Assembly (NCBI GenBank): GCA_903863885.1
Contig: CAIPEB010000029.1
Coordinates: 1-33,278, forward strand
DNA length: 33,278 nt
Source: an uncultured Planctomycetaceae bacterium
GTDB lineage: Bacteria; Planctomycetota; Planctomycetia; Pirellulales; Pirellulaceae
Reading direction: 5' to 3'
In this document: in pieces, positions 15,820 to 24,166 of the stretch
Position numbering within the stretch: position 1 is the stretch's first letter
Layout of the letters: every line of letters starts with the position of its first letter
Notes under the pieces: model-generated
Databases searched by the model: none
Told to the model about the DNA's origin: nothing
What the model saw: the letters and a program-made list of their open reading frames with translations, nothing else
Position numbers and translations under genes: made by a program

Positions 15820-18800
15820 ATGTCGTTCAAGCTTACTGGTCGAACCGGTATTGTTCTGAGCTGCATTTTTCTGGTTATGCTGCTGCTGCTGTCGCTGGGG
15901 GGCTGGTACTGGTACTCGCAGCGCCAGGCCATCAAGCGACAGGCACTGCTCTCTGCGGCCGCTTCGGCCGAGGCATCGCGCAACTGGGCGGGGGCCGAAT
16001 CGGCGCTGCGCCGCTATGCGCAACTGGCGGGCGATGATTCCAAGACGTGCCGTCGCATCGGGATGGCCATCGAGGCCGGAGCGCGTGACGAGGAGGACCG
16101 GCGCCGAGCGATTCCGTTCTACGCGAAGGCCGTCAGCCTGTCGCCGGACGACAATGAGGCGCGGTTGCGTTTCGGGGATTTGCAGGTTGACGTCAATCCC
16201 GTTGAATCCGTGCGGCAGGCGGACTATGTGCTGAAGACCGAGCCCGGCAATGCGGACGCGTTGAGCGTCAAGGCTCTTGCATTGATCCGCATGGCGGGGG
16301 CAAGTGACCCGTCCGGCAAGAACCAGCGAGACGCATACGCTGCTCTGCGAGTCGCTCTGGACGCACAGCCCGGGAACCTGCGTCTTGTCTCCCGTTCTGC
16401 CGACTTTCTCTATCGGAATGCGAAGCAGCTGGGCACGCTGTTGCGGCGTCCGGCGGCCGAGTTGCAGGGCGAGGCGGTGACGGCGCTGGATCAGTTGGCG
16501 AAGAAATCGAGCGACGAGGCTGAATCGCGCCTGGCCCGTGTCCGGTTCCGGCTCGAAAACCAGTTGGCCAAATCGGACGATCCGCAGGTGCGCGAGGACC
16601 TGGAACGGCTTGTCGAGCTGCGGCCGACGAGCAGCGTGATTCGCCTGCTGGCCGCGGGGTGGTATGCGAGCCGCGCATTTGCCGGCCCACCCCAGTCTCG
16701 CGTCGAGGCCGTCAAGGATCCGCAAGCGCTCGAACGGGCGAAGAACGACCTGATCGAAGCCGCCAAGAATCGCAGCGACGACCCGATTCCCTACTGGTCT
16801 TTGGCCCAGTTGGAGTGGTGGAGCGGACAGCGAGAAGCGGCGGTCGAGGCCCTGCAGAAGGGGCAACAATCGGTGGGCGAAAGTAACCCGATTCTCACCC
16901 TGCGCCTCGCGGAAACGCAACTGGCGATCGGCCTCTGGGCGGAAGCCGAAAAGTCGCTGCAGAAACTGAGCGACATTATCGAAGGCAAGGCCGGCGGAAA
17001 AGAAGCCGCGGCGGCAAAAAACGGGGACTCTGCCCCGAAAGATAAAACGCAGATCGCGAAAGACCAATATGAGAAGAACCCGAGCCAGACAACCGTCGAA
17101 GACGCTTCGGCGACGAATTTGTCGGGCCTGCGTCCAATGCTCGATCTGTTGTGGGCGCAGTGGTGGCTGGGAGTCGGCAACCCGGCGTCCGATCCGCAGA
17201 AAGCCCTGGCGCTGCTGGAGCGGAACGTCGGCAGCGGCACACAGCCGGGTTTTCGCGCGTTGGCCTTTTACCTTCGCGGGTTGTCCTTCGCCATGTTGGA
17301 ACGTTGGGATGAAGCGCTCGAGGCGTTTGCGTCCGCGGAGCGAGTTGCCGAAGTGGCGATTCTGCCGCGCCTGGCCCAGGCCTACTGCATGTATCGTCTC
17401 GGCAGATACCGCGAGGCGTCTGCTCAGTATCAGACCCTGCTCACGTCGCTGCAGCGTCAAAAGGTCACGTCAATCAATGTGACCCAGGTCTGGATTGAAG
17501 CCGCGCGATGCGCATTGGCGGAACAATCCCGCCAGCCGGTTTCTCAACGGGTCTGGCAGAAGTTCAACGAAGCCCTGGCACACCTGCGCCAGGAACTGCC
17601 GGATTCCCCGATTCCGATGTTTCTTGAATTCGAGGCCAGGCGTCTGAAGCAGCCGAACCAGTCGGTCGTAAGCGACGCCGAACTGCGCGGGGCCGAAGAG
17701 AAGTATGGAAGTTCCCCGGACTTCTGGCAGTTGCTCGCCATCGATCGACTGCGCGCCGGTGACGTAGCCGCCGCCCAGACCGCGATCGAAACCTGGGAAA
17801 AGAAGACGGGCGGGTCCGCCAAGGGTTTCCGCGCGGAACTTGCGGAGCAGCGTGGCGACGTCGTATCTGCCGATAAACTTTGGGAGGAAGCTGCGGCCAA
17901 CGCTACCGAACGCCAGCAGCGTGCTTGTCTGACTCGGCGTGTGCAGCTCGCATTGGCCGGCGGATTCACGCAGCATGCTCGCGACTGCGTCGAGGCTTGG
18001 CTGAAGACGCATCCCGACGACGCAGATGCGCAATACCAGTCTTGTCAGATTGCCTGGGCGGAGGGCGACGCTGCCGCCCTCGAAAAAGCCGCCGCATCAT
18101 TGCGTCGCATCGAGGGAAACGAAGGCCGGCGCTGGCGCATGGCACGCACGCAGGCGCTGCTGCTGGCTGTGGTCGAGAAGCCCGATCCGGCAAAGACAAG
18201 GGAATTGCAGCAGTCGTGTGCTGAGCTGGTTGAGCGTTTCCCGCAGGATCGGCAGATTCGGGTTCTGGAGGCGATCGTTGCCGAAACGACCGGGAATATC
18301 AAGCAGGCCGTGACGGCGTGGCGCAAGGCCGTTTCGCTTGGCACTCAGGACACCAATGCGCTGTTGCGGTGTGCCGGCGTTCTTCATTCCCAGGGCCAGT
18401 CCCGTGACGCGCTGCAACTCTGCCTCATGCTGCCCGCCACCGCCTCGGATTGCCGAGGGGCGTGTCTTGCCGCCAGGATTCTCACGACGGCGGTGGTGGA
18501 TGATGTTGACCGCGACCAGGCCGAGGCGCTCTTCAAAACGCTGCTGGACGGACCTGCCGGTCCAGCGATTCCCCTGCTGTTGTCCAATTTGTCCGTCCTG
18601 CGCGAGAGCCAGGGGCTGCCTGACGATGCGATTGCCCTGACGCGGAAGGCCCTGGAACTGCAGCCGAAGGCGGTCGAATTGAAGAACAACCTCGCCTGGT
18701 TTCTGGCGGCTTACAAGAATGGACACGTTGAAGCCGAGAAATTGATCAATGAGGCGATCAAGGACGTGGGGCCCGAACCCATGTTACTGGACACTCGCGG

Positions 18801-19026
18801 AGTGATTCTCATGATCGCCGGCCGTCCCGCGGAAGCGATTGAGCCGCTGGAGACGGCAGTGAAAGAATCAGCCACTCCGGTCCGACTCCTGCACCTGGCG
18901 GAAGCCTATCGAATTGCCGGCCGCGCGGAGGATTCGCGACGCGCGCTGGCTCAGGCCGAGTCGCAGGGGTTGAAAGAGTTGGGGCCCTGGGACCATCAGA
19001 TATTTCTGAAACTGAAAGCCCAATAA
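15820..19026 (+). CDS. Large membrane-anchored TPR protein
   Basis: 1068 residues. An N-terminal uncleaved signal anchor (residues about 10-32, IVLSCIFLVMLLLLSLGGWYW) is followed by a long helical-repeat region. TPR-like pairs are clear at about residues 45-125, 165-250, 300-390, 430-560 and 930-1060, for example in EALEAFASAERVAEVAILP and the C-terminal AEAIEPLETAVKESATPVRL. A lysine/alanine-rich linker sits at about 385-430. It most likely projects into the periplasm as a scaffold. Position and size recall the TPR protein (PrsT) found beside exosortase and EPS genes, but here the N-terminus is a membrane anchor and not a lipobox. The exosortase gene follows after 15 nt, so the two are one operon. 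Confidence 0.88.
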   Translation: MSFKLTGRTGIVLSCIFLVMLLLLSLGGWYWYSQRQAIKRQALLSAAASAEASRNWAGAESALRRYAQLAGDDSKTCRRIGMAIEAGARDEEDRRRAIPFYAKAVSLSPDDNEARLRFGDLQVDVNPVESVRQADYVLKTEPGNADALSVKALALIRMAGASDPSGKNQRDAYAALRVALDAQPGNLRLVSRSADFLYRNAKQLGTLLRRPAAELQGEAVTALDQLAKKSSDEAESRLARVRFRLENQLAKSDDPQVREDLERLVELRPTSSVIRLLAAGWYASRAFAGPPQSRVEAVKDPQALERAKNDLIEAAKNRSDDPIPYWSLAQLEWWSGQREAAVEALQKGQQSVGESNPILTLRLAETQLAIGLWAEAEKSLQKLSDIIEGKAGGKEAAAAKNGDSAPKDKTQIAKDQYEKNPSQTTVEDASATNLSGLRPMLDLLWAQWWLGVGNPASDPQKALALLERNVGSGTQPGFRALAFYLRGLSFAMLERWDEALEAFASAERVAEVAILPRLAQAYCMYRLGRYREASAQYQTLLTSLQRQKVTSINVTQVWIEAARCALAEQSRQPVSQRVWQKFNEALAHLRQELPDSPIPMFLEFEARRLKQPNQSVVSDAELRGAEEKYGSSPDFWQLLAIDRLRAGDVAAAQTAIETWEKKTGGSAKGFRAELAEQRGDVVSADKLWEEAAANATERQQRACLTRRVQLALAGGFTQHARDCVEAWLKTHPDDADAQYQSCQIAWAEGDAAALEKAAASLRRIEGNEGRRWRMARTQALLLAVVEKPDPAKTRELQQSCAELVERFPQDRQIRVLEAIVAETTGNIKQAVTAWRKAVSLGTQDTNALLRCAGVLHSQGQSRDALQLCLMLPATASDCRGACLAARILTTAVVDDVDRDQAEALFKTLLDGPAGPAIPLLLSNLSVLRESQGLPDDAIALTRKALELQPKAVELKNNLAWFLAAYKNGHVEAEKLINEAIKDVGPEPMLLDTRGVILMIAGRPAEAIEPLETAVKESATPVRLLHLAEAYRIAGRAEDSRRALAQAESQGLKELGPWDHQIFLKLKAQ

Positions 19027-19041
19027 CTTGAAAGTTCAACG

Positions 19042-20496
19042 ATGGGCCGCAAGGTCTGGCAGCTGGATGTTGCTGCGTTGCTCGCACTGCTCGGCATGAT
19101 GGTCGGAGTCATGTTGGAGTGCGCACGGCGGGGATCGACGTCGGCGACTTTGTCGCTCGGCGTTGCGGCGCTGGTGTTGTTTATCTGGCTCGGCAGTCCC
19201 TGGCAATTCGAATCGTCCATCTGCCGGGGCCGGTTGCCGGCGCTCGCGGTGGCTGCGATCGGGATTCTGCTCGGATTGGTCCTGGATATGCTGCTGCCGC
19301 TTGCCATCGGCTGGTCGGCGCTGCTTTGGTTCTGGCTGGATTGCCGATTGAAGGAAAACGCCAAACCGGCGGCGTTTCGGCTGATGCTGCTGACGTGCCT
19401 GGTGTTTCCCTGGATCGACCTTGACCTGAAGGCGGTTGGCTGGGCGATGCGCGTCACGTCCACGATCGTGACACAGCACGTACTTTCGTGGAGCGGGTTC
19501 GAGGTCGTCCGGATGGGCACCATGATGACGGTGAACGGGCAGCTGATCGAGGTTGGCGAGCGTTGCGCCGGCGGCGATACGCTGCATGCGATGCTGCTCA
19601 TTGGTGTGGCCTCCGCGTATGTCTTCCTCCGGCCGAACCAGCGGATCGTGCCGTGGCTGCCCGTCGTGTGCGGACTGGCCTGGCTTGCCAACGCGCTGCG
19701 ATTGATCCTGATAAGCGTCATCGTGGGGCTGGTTCCGCCGCGTTTCTATGCCACGTGGATGCATGACGGCGGCGGCTTGGTCGTGGTTTCTCTGATGCTC
19801 GTGCTCTGTATGGCCGTCATGGCGGCCGCCAGTCGCCGACAGGCCTCGGTTTCCCGCGACACGAACGCAGAACCCAGGACGATCCCGGCGGCCAAGGTGC
19901 CAGCCAGGCCTGCCCTCAGAAAGAAGGAAAGGCTCGCTCACCTTTCGATCTGGGGCCTGCTAGTGTCTTGCATAGTAATCGGGTACCTTTGGAAAACGTT
20001 TCCTCTGCCCGGCGCCGGGGCCCGACTCGACCGCATGCCGTCGGCCGCCAGCGGCGCGATGTGCCGCGACGTTCCGTTTTCGGAGGCCGAACGCAATCGC
20101 ATCGGCGACGCGCGTGCCATCAAACGTGCCTATCGTTGCGACGGCCGCGAGTTTCTGGTGACGGTCATCGATGGCACGCAGAACCGCCGGGCTGTGCATG
20201 ACCCGACGTATTGTTGGACCATCATTTCATCCGCCGAACAGCCGCTTACGGGCGGCCGTGGAATCGTGGTTCGAGTTGCAGACCAAGGTAACGAAAAGGA
20301 AATCTTGTTCTGGTTCAGCGACGGCTCTGTGAAGTACGCAGAGCCGGTTCGATACCTGCTCCAGACCGGTCTGCGTCGCGCGACGCTCGGCTGGTCGGGC
20401 GAAGAGCCTGTGCTGGTACTGGTCGAGCCGCTGGACCTGAGACAGGTGAATTGGTTTCAAGTCCTCGATCACATGCCGTGGCTGATGGAACTGTAA
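19042..20496 (+). CDS. Exosortase fused to an EpsI-like domain
   Basis: 484 residues. The first 270 form a multipass membrane domain with the exosortase triad: Cys175 in GERCAGGDTLHAM, Arg220 in LANALRLILIS, and His241 in WMHDGGG. After a basic linker and one more membrane helix (about residues 300-320) comes a periplasmic EpsI/DUF3485-like domain with VIDGTQNRR and VHDPTYCWTI, the latter in the place of the usual HxPxxCY motif. Exosortases are thought to cut and re-attach proteins carrying a C-terminal PEP-CTERM-like signal during export, in partnership with exopolysaccharide synthesis. The start at ATG 19042 follows the TPR stop by 15 nt. No protein in this window has a recognisable sorting tail. 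The subtype cannot be assigned with confidence. Confidence 0.88.
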   Translation: MGRKVWQLDVAALLALLGMMVGVMLECARRGSTSATLSLGVAALVLFIWLGSPWQFESSICRGRLPALAVAAIGILLGLVLDMLLPLAIGWSALLWFWLDCRLKENAKPAAFRLMLLTCLVFPWIDLDLKAVGWAMRVTSTIVTQHVLSWSGFEVVRMGTMMTVNGQLIEVGERCAGGDTLHAMLLIGVASAYVFLRPNQRIVPWLPVVCGLAWLANALRLILISVIVGLVPPRFYATWMHDGGGLVVVSLMLVLCMAVMAAASRRQASVSRDTNAEPRTIPAAKVPARPALRKKERLAHLSIWGLLVSCIVIGYLWKTFPLPGAGARLDRMPSAASGAMCRDVPFSEAERNRIGDARAIKRAYRCDGREFLVTVIDGTQNRRAVHDPTYCWTIISSAEQPLTGGRGIVVRVADQGNEKEILFWFSDGSVKYAEPVRYLLQTGLRRATLGWSGEEPVLVLVEPLDLRQVNWFQVLDHMPWLMEL

Positions 20497-20555
20497 TCCG
20501 CGTTGCACTTCCCGCAGACACGCCATGACGATATAGAGGATACTTCCAGCAAGGC

Positions 20556-21062
20556 GTGTTTCCGGCGATCGATAATCCTATGACGCTTGAAAGCACCGGC
20601 CAACGGTCATCTCGTTTGCTTGGCATCTGCGTCCTGATCTATTGCGCATGGCAGTCGGCGGATCTCCTTGCGACCTGGCGCTCCAACTCGTCGGAAGCCT
20701 GGGGAGGAGCGATGTTCGCCATTTGGATCGCTCCGGCAATTTGCCAGGCGATCCGTTCCGAGATGCCGGTGAAACCGCGGTTGCGGGCGACCGCGGTGGT
20801 GGCGGCGTTGACCTTGATCGGCCAGTTGACCGAGTTGAACGTCCTGCAGCATGCGGCGTTGGTGCTGGCCATCGCAAGTCTGCGAGCGTCGTTACCTTGG
20901 CAGTGGTTGTGGATGAGTTGCGGTTTCCTCTGGATGCCCGCATGCGGCTGGCTGCTCGAACGGGCCGTCGCCGGATGGGAAACGACGCTCCGGATCGCCG
21001 CCTTGTCTCTCGTCTCGGCTGGATTGATCTGGCTTCAGGTCGGGACGCGCCGCGGCGATTAG
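20556..21062 (+). CDS. Small multipass membrane protein next to exosortase
   Basis: 168 residues from GTG 20556 (AAGG just upstream), or 160 from ATG 20580. About five hydrophobic helices are visible and no catalytic motif was recognised. It lies 59 nt after the exosortase/EpsI gene in the same direction and is therefore probably part of that operon. It carries neither the exosortase cysteine nor the arginine and histidine motifs, so it is not a second enzyme. A helper or partner role is a guess from position. The family was not recognised. Confidence 0.65.
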   Translation: MFPAIDNPMTLESTGQRSSRLLGICVLIYCAWQSADLLATWRSNSSEAWGGAMFAIWIAPAICQAIRSEMPVKPRLRATAVVAALTLIGQLTELNVLQHAALVLAIASLRASLPWQWLWMSCGFLWMPACGWLLERAVAGWETTLRIAALSLVSAGLIWLQVGTRRGD

Positions 21063-21063
21063 A

Positions 21064-21093
21064 GGCCCGATTTCGGTTCGATTTTGACGGGCC
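21064..21093 (+). terminator. Weak stem after the exosortase operon
   Basis: GGCCCG and CGGGCC flank an 18-nt AT-rich loop directly after the stop codon of the small membrane protein, followed by GGCCTTCTTATT. The loop is long and the U tract interrupted, so termination is doubtful. Confidence 0.25.
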
Positions 21094-21286
21094 GGCCTTC
21101 TTATTGCGCTAGTAATTCTTGTTAATGCGACTAGATGTTGAGTATTGACTTCACATCGTCCGAGTTCGCTGTTTGTAATCCGGTTTGGACAGCCGATGAA
21201 ATCGGAAGAGTGGAGGGCAATCTACCGCACTCGGGAGTGGGGGTTTTCCCTAAGGCTAGTTCGGCCATTCCGTTGGTGCGAAGCAC

Positions 21287-21317
21287 GGGTATACCGACTC
21301 CCCAAACTTGGGTATAC
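21287..21317 (+). repeat. Two GGGTATAC direct repeats, possible regulator site
   Basis: Exact 8-bp copies at 21287-21294 and 21310-21317, 23 bp apart, lie 45-75 bp before the response regulator start. The spacing is near two helical turns, which would suit autoregulation, but the motif is short. Confidence 0.3.
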
Positions 21318-21361
21318 AAATATGGGGATGTGATGGCGCAAACGATGCTAGGAGCTTGGTG

Positions 21362-22762
21362 ATGTGTGCTATGCAGGGGCCGCGGGCGGACGAGGCTCGA
21401 GATCACATCCTCGTCGCGGACGATGATCCGGTTACCCTGGAAGTGCTGGCTCATTATCTGAACGCCGCAGGCTACCAGACGACGACGGCCCGCGACGGGC
21501 GCGAAGCTACCGAACGCATGTCGGCGGAAATCTCCGTCGCCTGTTTCGACCTGGAGATGCCGCACGCGTCGGGGTTGGATTGCCTGCGTTTTGTGCGCAA
21601 GAATTTTCGCGATGCAAACGTGATCATGGTCTCCGGCCGAGGAGACATCCAGGACGCCGTCGCCGCGATGAAGGAAGGCGCCTTTGACTATATCACCAAG
21701 CCGTTCGACCGCGAAGAACTGCTTGCCCGCGTGAATCAGGCCTGCTGGGCCGGGAGGCTGGCCCGCGACAACCGTAACTTGCGGGAGGCCGTATCGTCGG
21801 CTCCGCCCACGTGCGATTTCGTGGCGAGATCGCAGGTGTCACAGGAACTTGTCCGACAGATCGCCAAGGTGGGAGCGCTCGACTCCACGGTGCTGATAAC
21901 CGGTGAAAGCGGCACGGGAAAGACCACCGTTGCCCGCATGATCCACCAATCCGGCGAACGGGCCAACGGGCCTTTCGTCACGGTGAACTGTGCTTCGCTG
22001 CCTCGCGATCTCGTCGAGGCCGAACTGTTCGGCCATGCGAAGGGGGCGTTCACGGGCGCCATTCACGATCGTCCGGGGCGCGCCGAGATCGCCGACGGCG
22101 GCACGCTGTTTCTCGACGAAATTGGCGATTTGCCGCTCGAATTGCAGCCCAAGCTGCTGACCTTTCTGCAGGATCGCACGGTTCAACGGATTGGCAGCAA
22201 CCGGGTCCAGACGGTGGATGTCCGGTTGATTGCCGCGACGCATCAGGACTTGGCTCGCATGTGCCGCGATCGTCGCTTCCGCGAAGACCTGTACTTCCGG
22301 CTCAACGTGATCGCAATCCGAATGCCCGCGCTGCGTGAGCATCTGGAAGATCTGCCCGAAATGGCGAATCAGATTCTTCAACGGATCGGCCGGCGCCGCG
22401 GTCAGCCAGCTCTCACCATTGAGCCCGCTGCCGAGTCCGCGCTGTTGACCCACGGTTGGCGTGGCAACGTTCGCGAGTTGGAAAATGTGCTGGAACGTGC
22501 TTCCGCATTCTGCGACAGCAACGTGATCCGAGTATCCGACCTGATGTTCTCTTCGACCGGCTTCGACACGGTCTCGCCCGTAGCGATGATGCAGCCCACG
22601 GCTCAGCAACTTGCCAACCGCACGCTGGATGACCTCGAGAAACAGGCTATTATTGAAACCCTGCAGTCCTGCAGCGGAAATAAGGCCGAGGCGGCTCGGA
22701 GACTGGGCGTCAGCGAGAAGAGTATCTACAACAAGATGAAGCGGTTCGGCATCAGCCTCTAA
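21362..22762 (+). CDS. NtrC-type sigma-54 response regulator (PrsR-like)
   Basis: 466 residues from ATG 21362, chosen because AGGAG lies 7 nt upstream; longer TTG/GTG starts have no such site. The receiver domain (about residues 14-128) has acidic residues 20-22, phospho-Asp63 in CFDLEMP and the conserved lysine in ITKPFD. The AAA+ domain has Walker A GESGTGKT at 181-188, the sigma-54-contact loop GAFTGA at 228-233, GGTLFLDE as Walker B, and [13 protein letters not shown]-terminal Fis-type helix-turn-helix reads [20 protein letters not shown]. It activates RpoN promoters after phosphorylation. Beside an exosortase it fits PrsR, the activator of PEP-CTERM/EPS genes. No cognate kinase (PrsK) is in the window. 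Its likely local target is the promoter at 5420-5435. Confidence 0.95.
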   Translation: MCAMQGPRADEARDHILVADDDPVTLEVLAHYLNAAGYQTTTARDGREATERMSAEISVACFDLEMPHASGLDCLRFVRKNFRDANVIMVSGRGDIQDAVAAMKEGAFDYITKPFDREELLARVNQACWAGRLARDNRNLREAVSSAPPTCDFVARSQVSQELVRQIAKVGALDSTVLITGESGTGKTTVARMIHQSGERANGPFVTVNCASLPRDLVEAELFGHAKGAFTGAIHDRPGRAEIADGGTLFLDEIGDLPLELQPKLLTFLQDRTVQRIGSNRVQTVDVRLIAATHQDLARMCRDRRFREDLYFRLNVIAIRMPALREHLEDLPEMANQILQRIGRRRGQPALTIEPAAESALLTHGWRGNVRELENVLERASAFCDSNVIRVSDLMFSSTGFDTVSPVAMMQPTAQQLANRTLDDLEKQAIIETLQSCSGNKAEAARRLGVSEKSIYNKMKRFGISL

Positions 22763-22895
22763 GCCGTTGTCAGGCAGATTCCATCTGGCTGGTGGCCGCC
22801 AGTTGGCAGCCGACTGGAAGGGAATTGCCGTATTGCTCGTGGATTTCCTGCTTTTTTCCCGGGCAGACGTTCGCGTCTGGATTTCTCCTGCGCCG

Positions 22896-22924
22896 TGTAA
22901 CCTCGCAACGGGTATGCGCATCCA
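22896..22924 (+). promoter_or_regulatory. Candidate ECF-type promoter of the thioredoxin/ZAS operon
   Basis: TGTAACCT (22896-22903), 12 nt, GCGCATCCA (22916-22924), ending 43 nt before the thioredoxin start. The same two blocks, 11 nt apart, precede the octahaem operon at 25150-25177. The AAC-containing upstream block resembles -35 elements of ECF sigma factors; the downstream block lacks the usual CGTC -10 core. Promoter function is inferred from recurrence and position. Confidence 0.55.
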
Positions 22925-22937
22925 TACCGGTGTATGG
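22922..22937. promoter_or_regulatory. Dyad at the presumed transcription start, candidate operator
   Basis: CCATACCGGTGTATGG has perfect 6-bp arms and overlaps the downstream edge of the candidate ECF promoter. It could block or modulate initiation, or form the 5' end hairpin of the transcript. Confidence 0.4.
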
Positions 22938-22967
22938 CCTCAGAATCACCGATGTGGAGAAAAAACA

Positions 22968-23291
22968 ATGTCTGCCAACGGAAAAATCCAGTACGCCAAC
23001 GAAACGACTTTCGCGTGTGTGGTCCTCGAGGAGAAAGGGCCGGTGCTTGTTGATTTCTATGCCGACTGGTGCGGTCCCTGCCGCAGACTGACCCCCGTGC
23101 TGGAACAGTTGTCTGCCGAGTTGGACGGTGTCCGGATCGTGAAGGTTGACGTAGATCAGTCGCCTGGACTGGCAGCCCGTTATAACATCAGTTCGATTCC
23201 CGCGTTGAAGGTGTTTCGGGACGGTGCGGTGACCGATCAGCTCGTCGGGCTCGCGAATAAGCAGCAGTTGCGGAACCTGTTGAAGCTGTGA
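22968..23291 (+). CDS. Cytoplasmic thioredoxin
   Basis: 107 residues from ATG 22968, preceded by GTGGAGA. It is a complete thioredoxin fold: VLVDFYADWCGPC with redox cysteines 35 and 38, the VDVDQ strand, and the cis-proline loop ISSIPALKVFRDG. No signal peptide is seen, so it reduces cytosolic disulfides. An in-frame upstream extension to 22767 crosses the promoter and is rejected. It is the first gene of a thioredoxin-ZAS-thioredoxin-ZAS/sigma run. In Streptomyces the anti-sigma factor RsrA is a ZAS protein that is oxidised under disulfide stress and re-reduced by thioredoxin, so the pairing is functionally plausible. An extra cysteine (Cys17) lies outside the active site. Confidence 0.94.
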   Translation: MSANGKIQYANETTFACVVLEEKGPVLVDFYADWCGPCRRLTPVLEQLSAELDGVRIVKVDVDQSPGLAARYNISSIPALKVFRDGAVTDQLVGLANKQQLRNLLKL

Positions 23292-23345
23292 GTTCGAGTT
23301 CCGTCGCAGGCCGAAGCTATCGGCGGTTCGTTCAGGACGCATAGC

Positions 23346-23597
23346 ATGAAATGTGACGATCTGCTTGTTGCGTTGTGCGACTATTTCGACGGGGACCTTC
23401 CCGGCCCGTTGTGTGTGGCTGTCGAAGAGCATCTTCTCGGCTGTGATGCGTGCCGGATCGTGCTTGTTAACATTCGCCAGACTATTCGGCTTTTTCGGGC
23501 CGACGCCGCGGCGATGCCCGGCGGCGTACACGAGCGGCTGCTCGGAGCCTTCGCCGGCGGCACTCGCTGCAAGTCGATCAAGAGCATTTCAGCCTGA
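23346..23597 (+). CDS. Small soluble ZAS (zinc-finger) anti-sigma-like protein
   Basis: 83 residues without a membrane helix. It carries the zinc-binding anti-sigma pattern H-x3-C-x2-C at His29, Cys33 and Cys36 (EHLLGCDACR), plus Cys3, Cys11 and Cys23 upstream. The presence of cysteines at positions 3 and 11 ahead of HxxxCxxC recalls the redox-switch anti-sigma factor RsrA. After the finger, NIRQTIRLFRAD is nearly identical to the same stretch in the ZAS-sigma fusion 800 bp downstream, so the two are tandem duplicates. There is no separate sigma gene beside it, so it may act in trans on the fused sigma factor (inference). It lies 54 nt after the thioredoxin stop. Confidence 0.85.
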   Translation: MKCDDLLVALCDYFDGDLPGPLCVAVEEHLLGCDACRIVLVNIRQTIRLFRADAAAMPGGVHERLLGAFAGGTRCKSIKSISA

Positions 23598-23615
23598 TGT
23601 GAATGGAGTTGTATT

Positions 23616-24155
23616 ATGAAGGGTCGTCGCGCAGTTGAATCCCGCGGAGTGGTTGCTGCAGCCTTGTTCTTCGCGGCAGGCATGGTGACACTGATCGGCT
23701 GCGGGGTGGAACGGGGGCCTGAACAACAGGGATTCGGGAACGTCCCCGGCGCAGGGGGCGCCGCTACAGAGAGAGACTCGAATAGGCATGCTGCTCTTTC
23801 ATCAAACGGAGGTGCTCGTGTAGATTCCCCGTCTGACGCCAGGGTTGCGGTCCTCCATGGAGACGCCGGCACGTTTGAGGAACAGGTTCTTCAGTCGAAC
23901 CTGCCGGTGCTGGTGGACTTCTACGCGGACTGGTGCGGGCCCTGCAGAGAGTTGGGGCCGGTGTTTGAGGAACTCGCAGCAGAAACGCCTCAAGTCAAAT
24001 TCGTGAAAGTGAACGTCGACGACAGCCGCGAACTTGCGGCGCGCTACCGGATCGTGTCGATTCCTCATCTGCTGCTGTTCAAGAACGGCCGCGTCATTGC
24101 CAGTCAGAAGGGGCTGACCGGTAAGTCGCAGTTGAAATCGCTGATCGGTCGGTGA
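23616..24155 (+). CDS. Thioredoxin-like lipoprotein
   Basis: 179 residues from ATG 23616 (TGGAG 7 nt upstream). An N-terminal signal ends in a lipobox, TLIGC with lipidated Cys29, followed by a Gly/Ala/Ser-rich linker to about residue 80. The thioredoxin domain has VLVDFYADWCGPC (Cys107 and Cys110), the VNVDD strand and the cis-proline loop IVSIPHLLLFKNG. It should be tethered in the periplasm, unlike its cytoplasmic paralogue two genes upstream. Likely roles are haem-apocytochrome cysteine reduction or delivery of reductant in the periplasm, which would fit the 15 CxxCH motifs encoded downstream (inference). Its stop is 11 nt before the ZAS-sigma gene. Confidence 0.9.
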   Translation: MKGRRAVESRGVVAAALFFAAGMVTLIGCGVERGPEQQGFGNVPGAGGAATERDSNRHAALSSNGGARVDSPSDARVAVLHGDAGTFEEQVLQSNLPVLVDFYADWCGPCRELGPVFEELAAETPQVKFVKVNVDDSRELAARYRIVSIPHLLLFKNGRVIASQKGLTGKSQLKSLIGR

Positions 24156-24166
24156 AAGAACATCCC

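Larger units (their letters stand above)
21063..21361. other. Intergenic region ahead of the response regulator
   Basis: 299 bp, clearly more AT-rich than its surroundings, with no gene seen. It holds a weak terminator-like stem (21064-21093) and, nearer the regulator, two GGGTATAC direct repeats. The regulator promoter must lie here, but no confident -10/-35 pair was found. Confidence 0.5.

Noticed and set aside
15658-17460. Long open frame (600 codons) on the minus strand
   Set aside because: Antisense to the TPR protein gene; the translation is Arg/Gln-rich with no recognisable fold. High GC makes such frames common.
21334-21349. Sigma-54-like site TGGCGCAAACGATGCT ahead of the response regulator
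   Set aside because: Core spacing is right, but transcription would begin at about 21360, leaving no room for the AGGAG ribosome-binding site before ATG 21362. Probably chance.
21308-21361. Longer TTG start for the response regulator
   Set aside because: No ribosome-binding site precedes it and the extra residues do not belong to the receiver fold.
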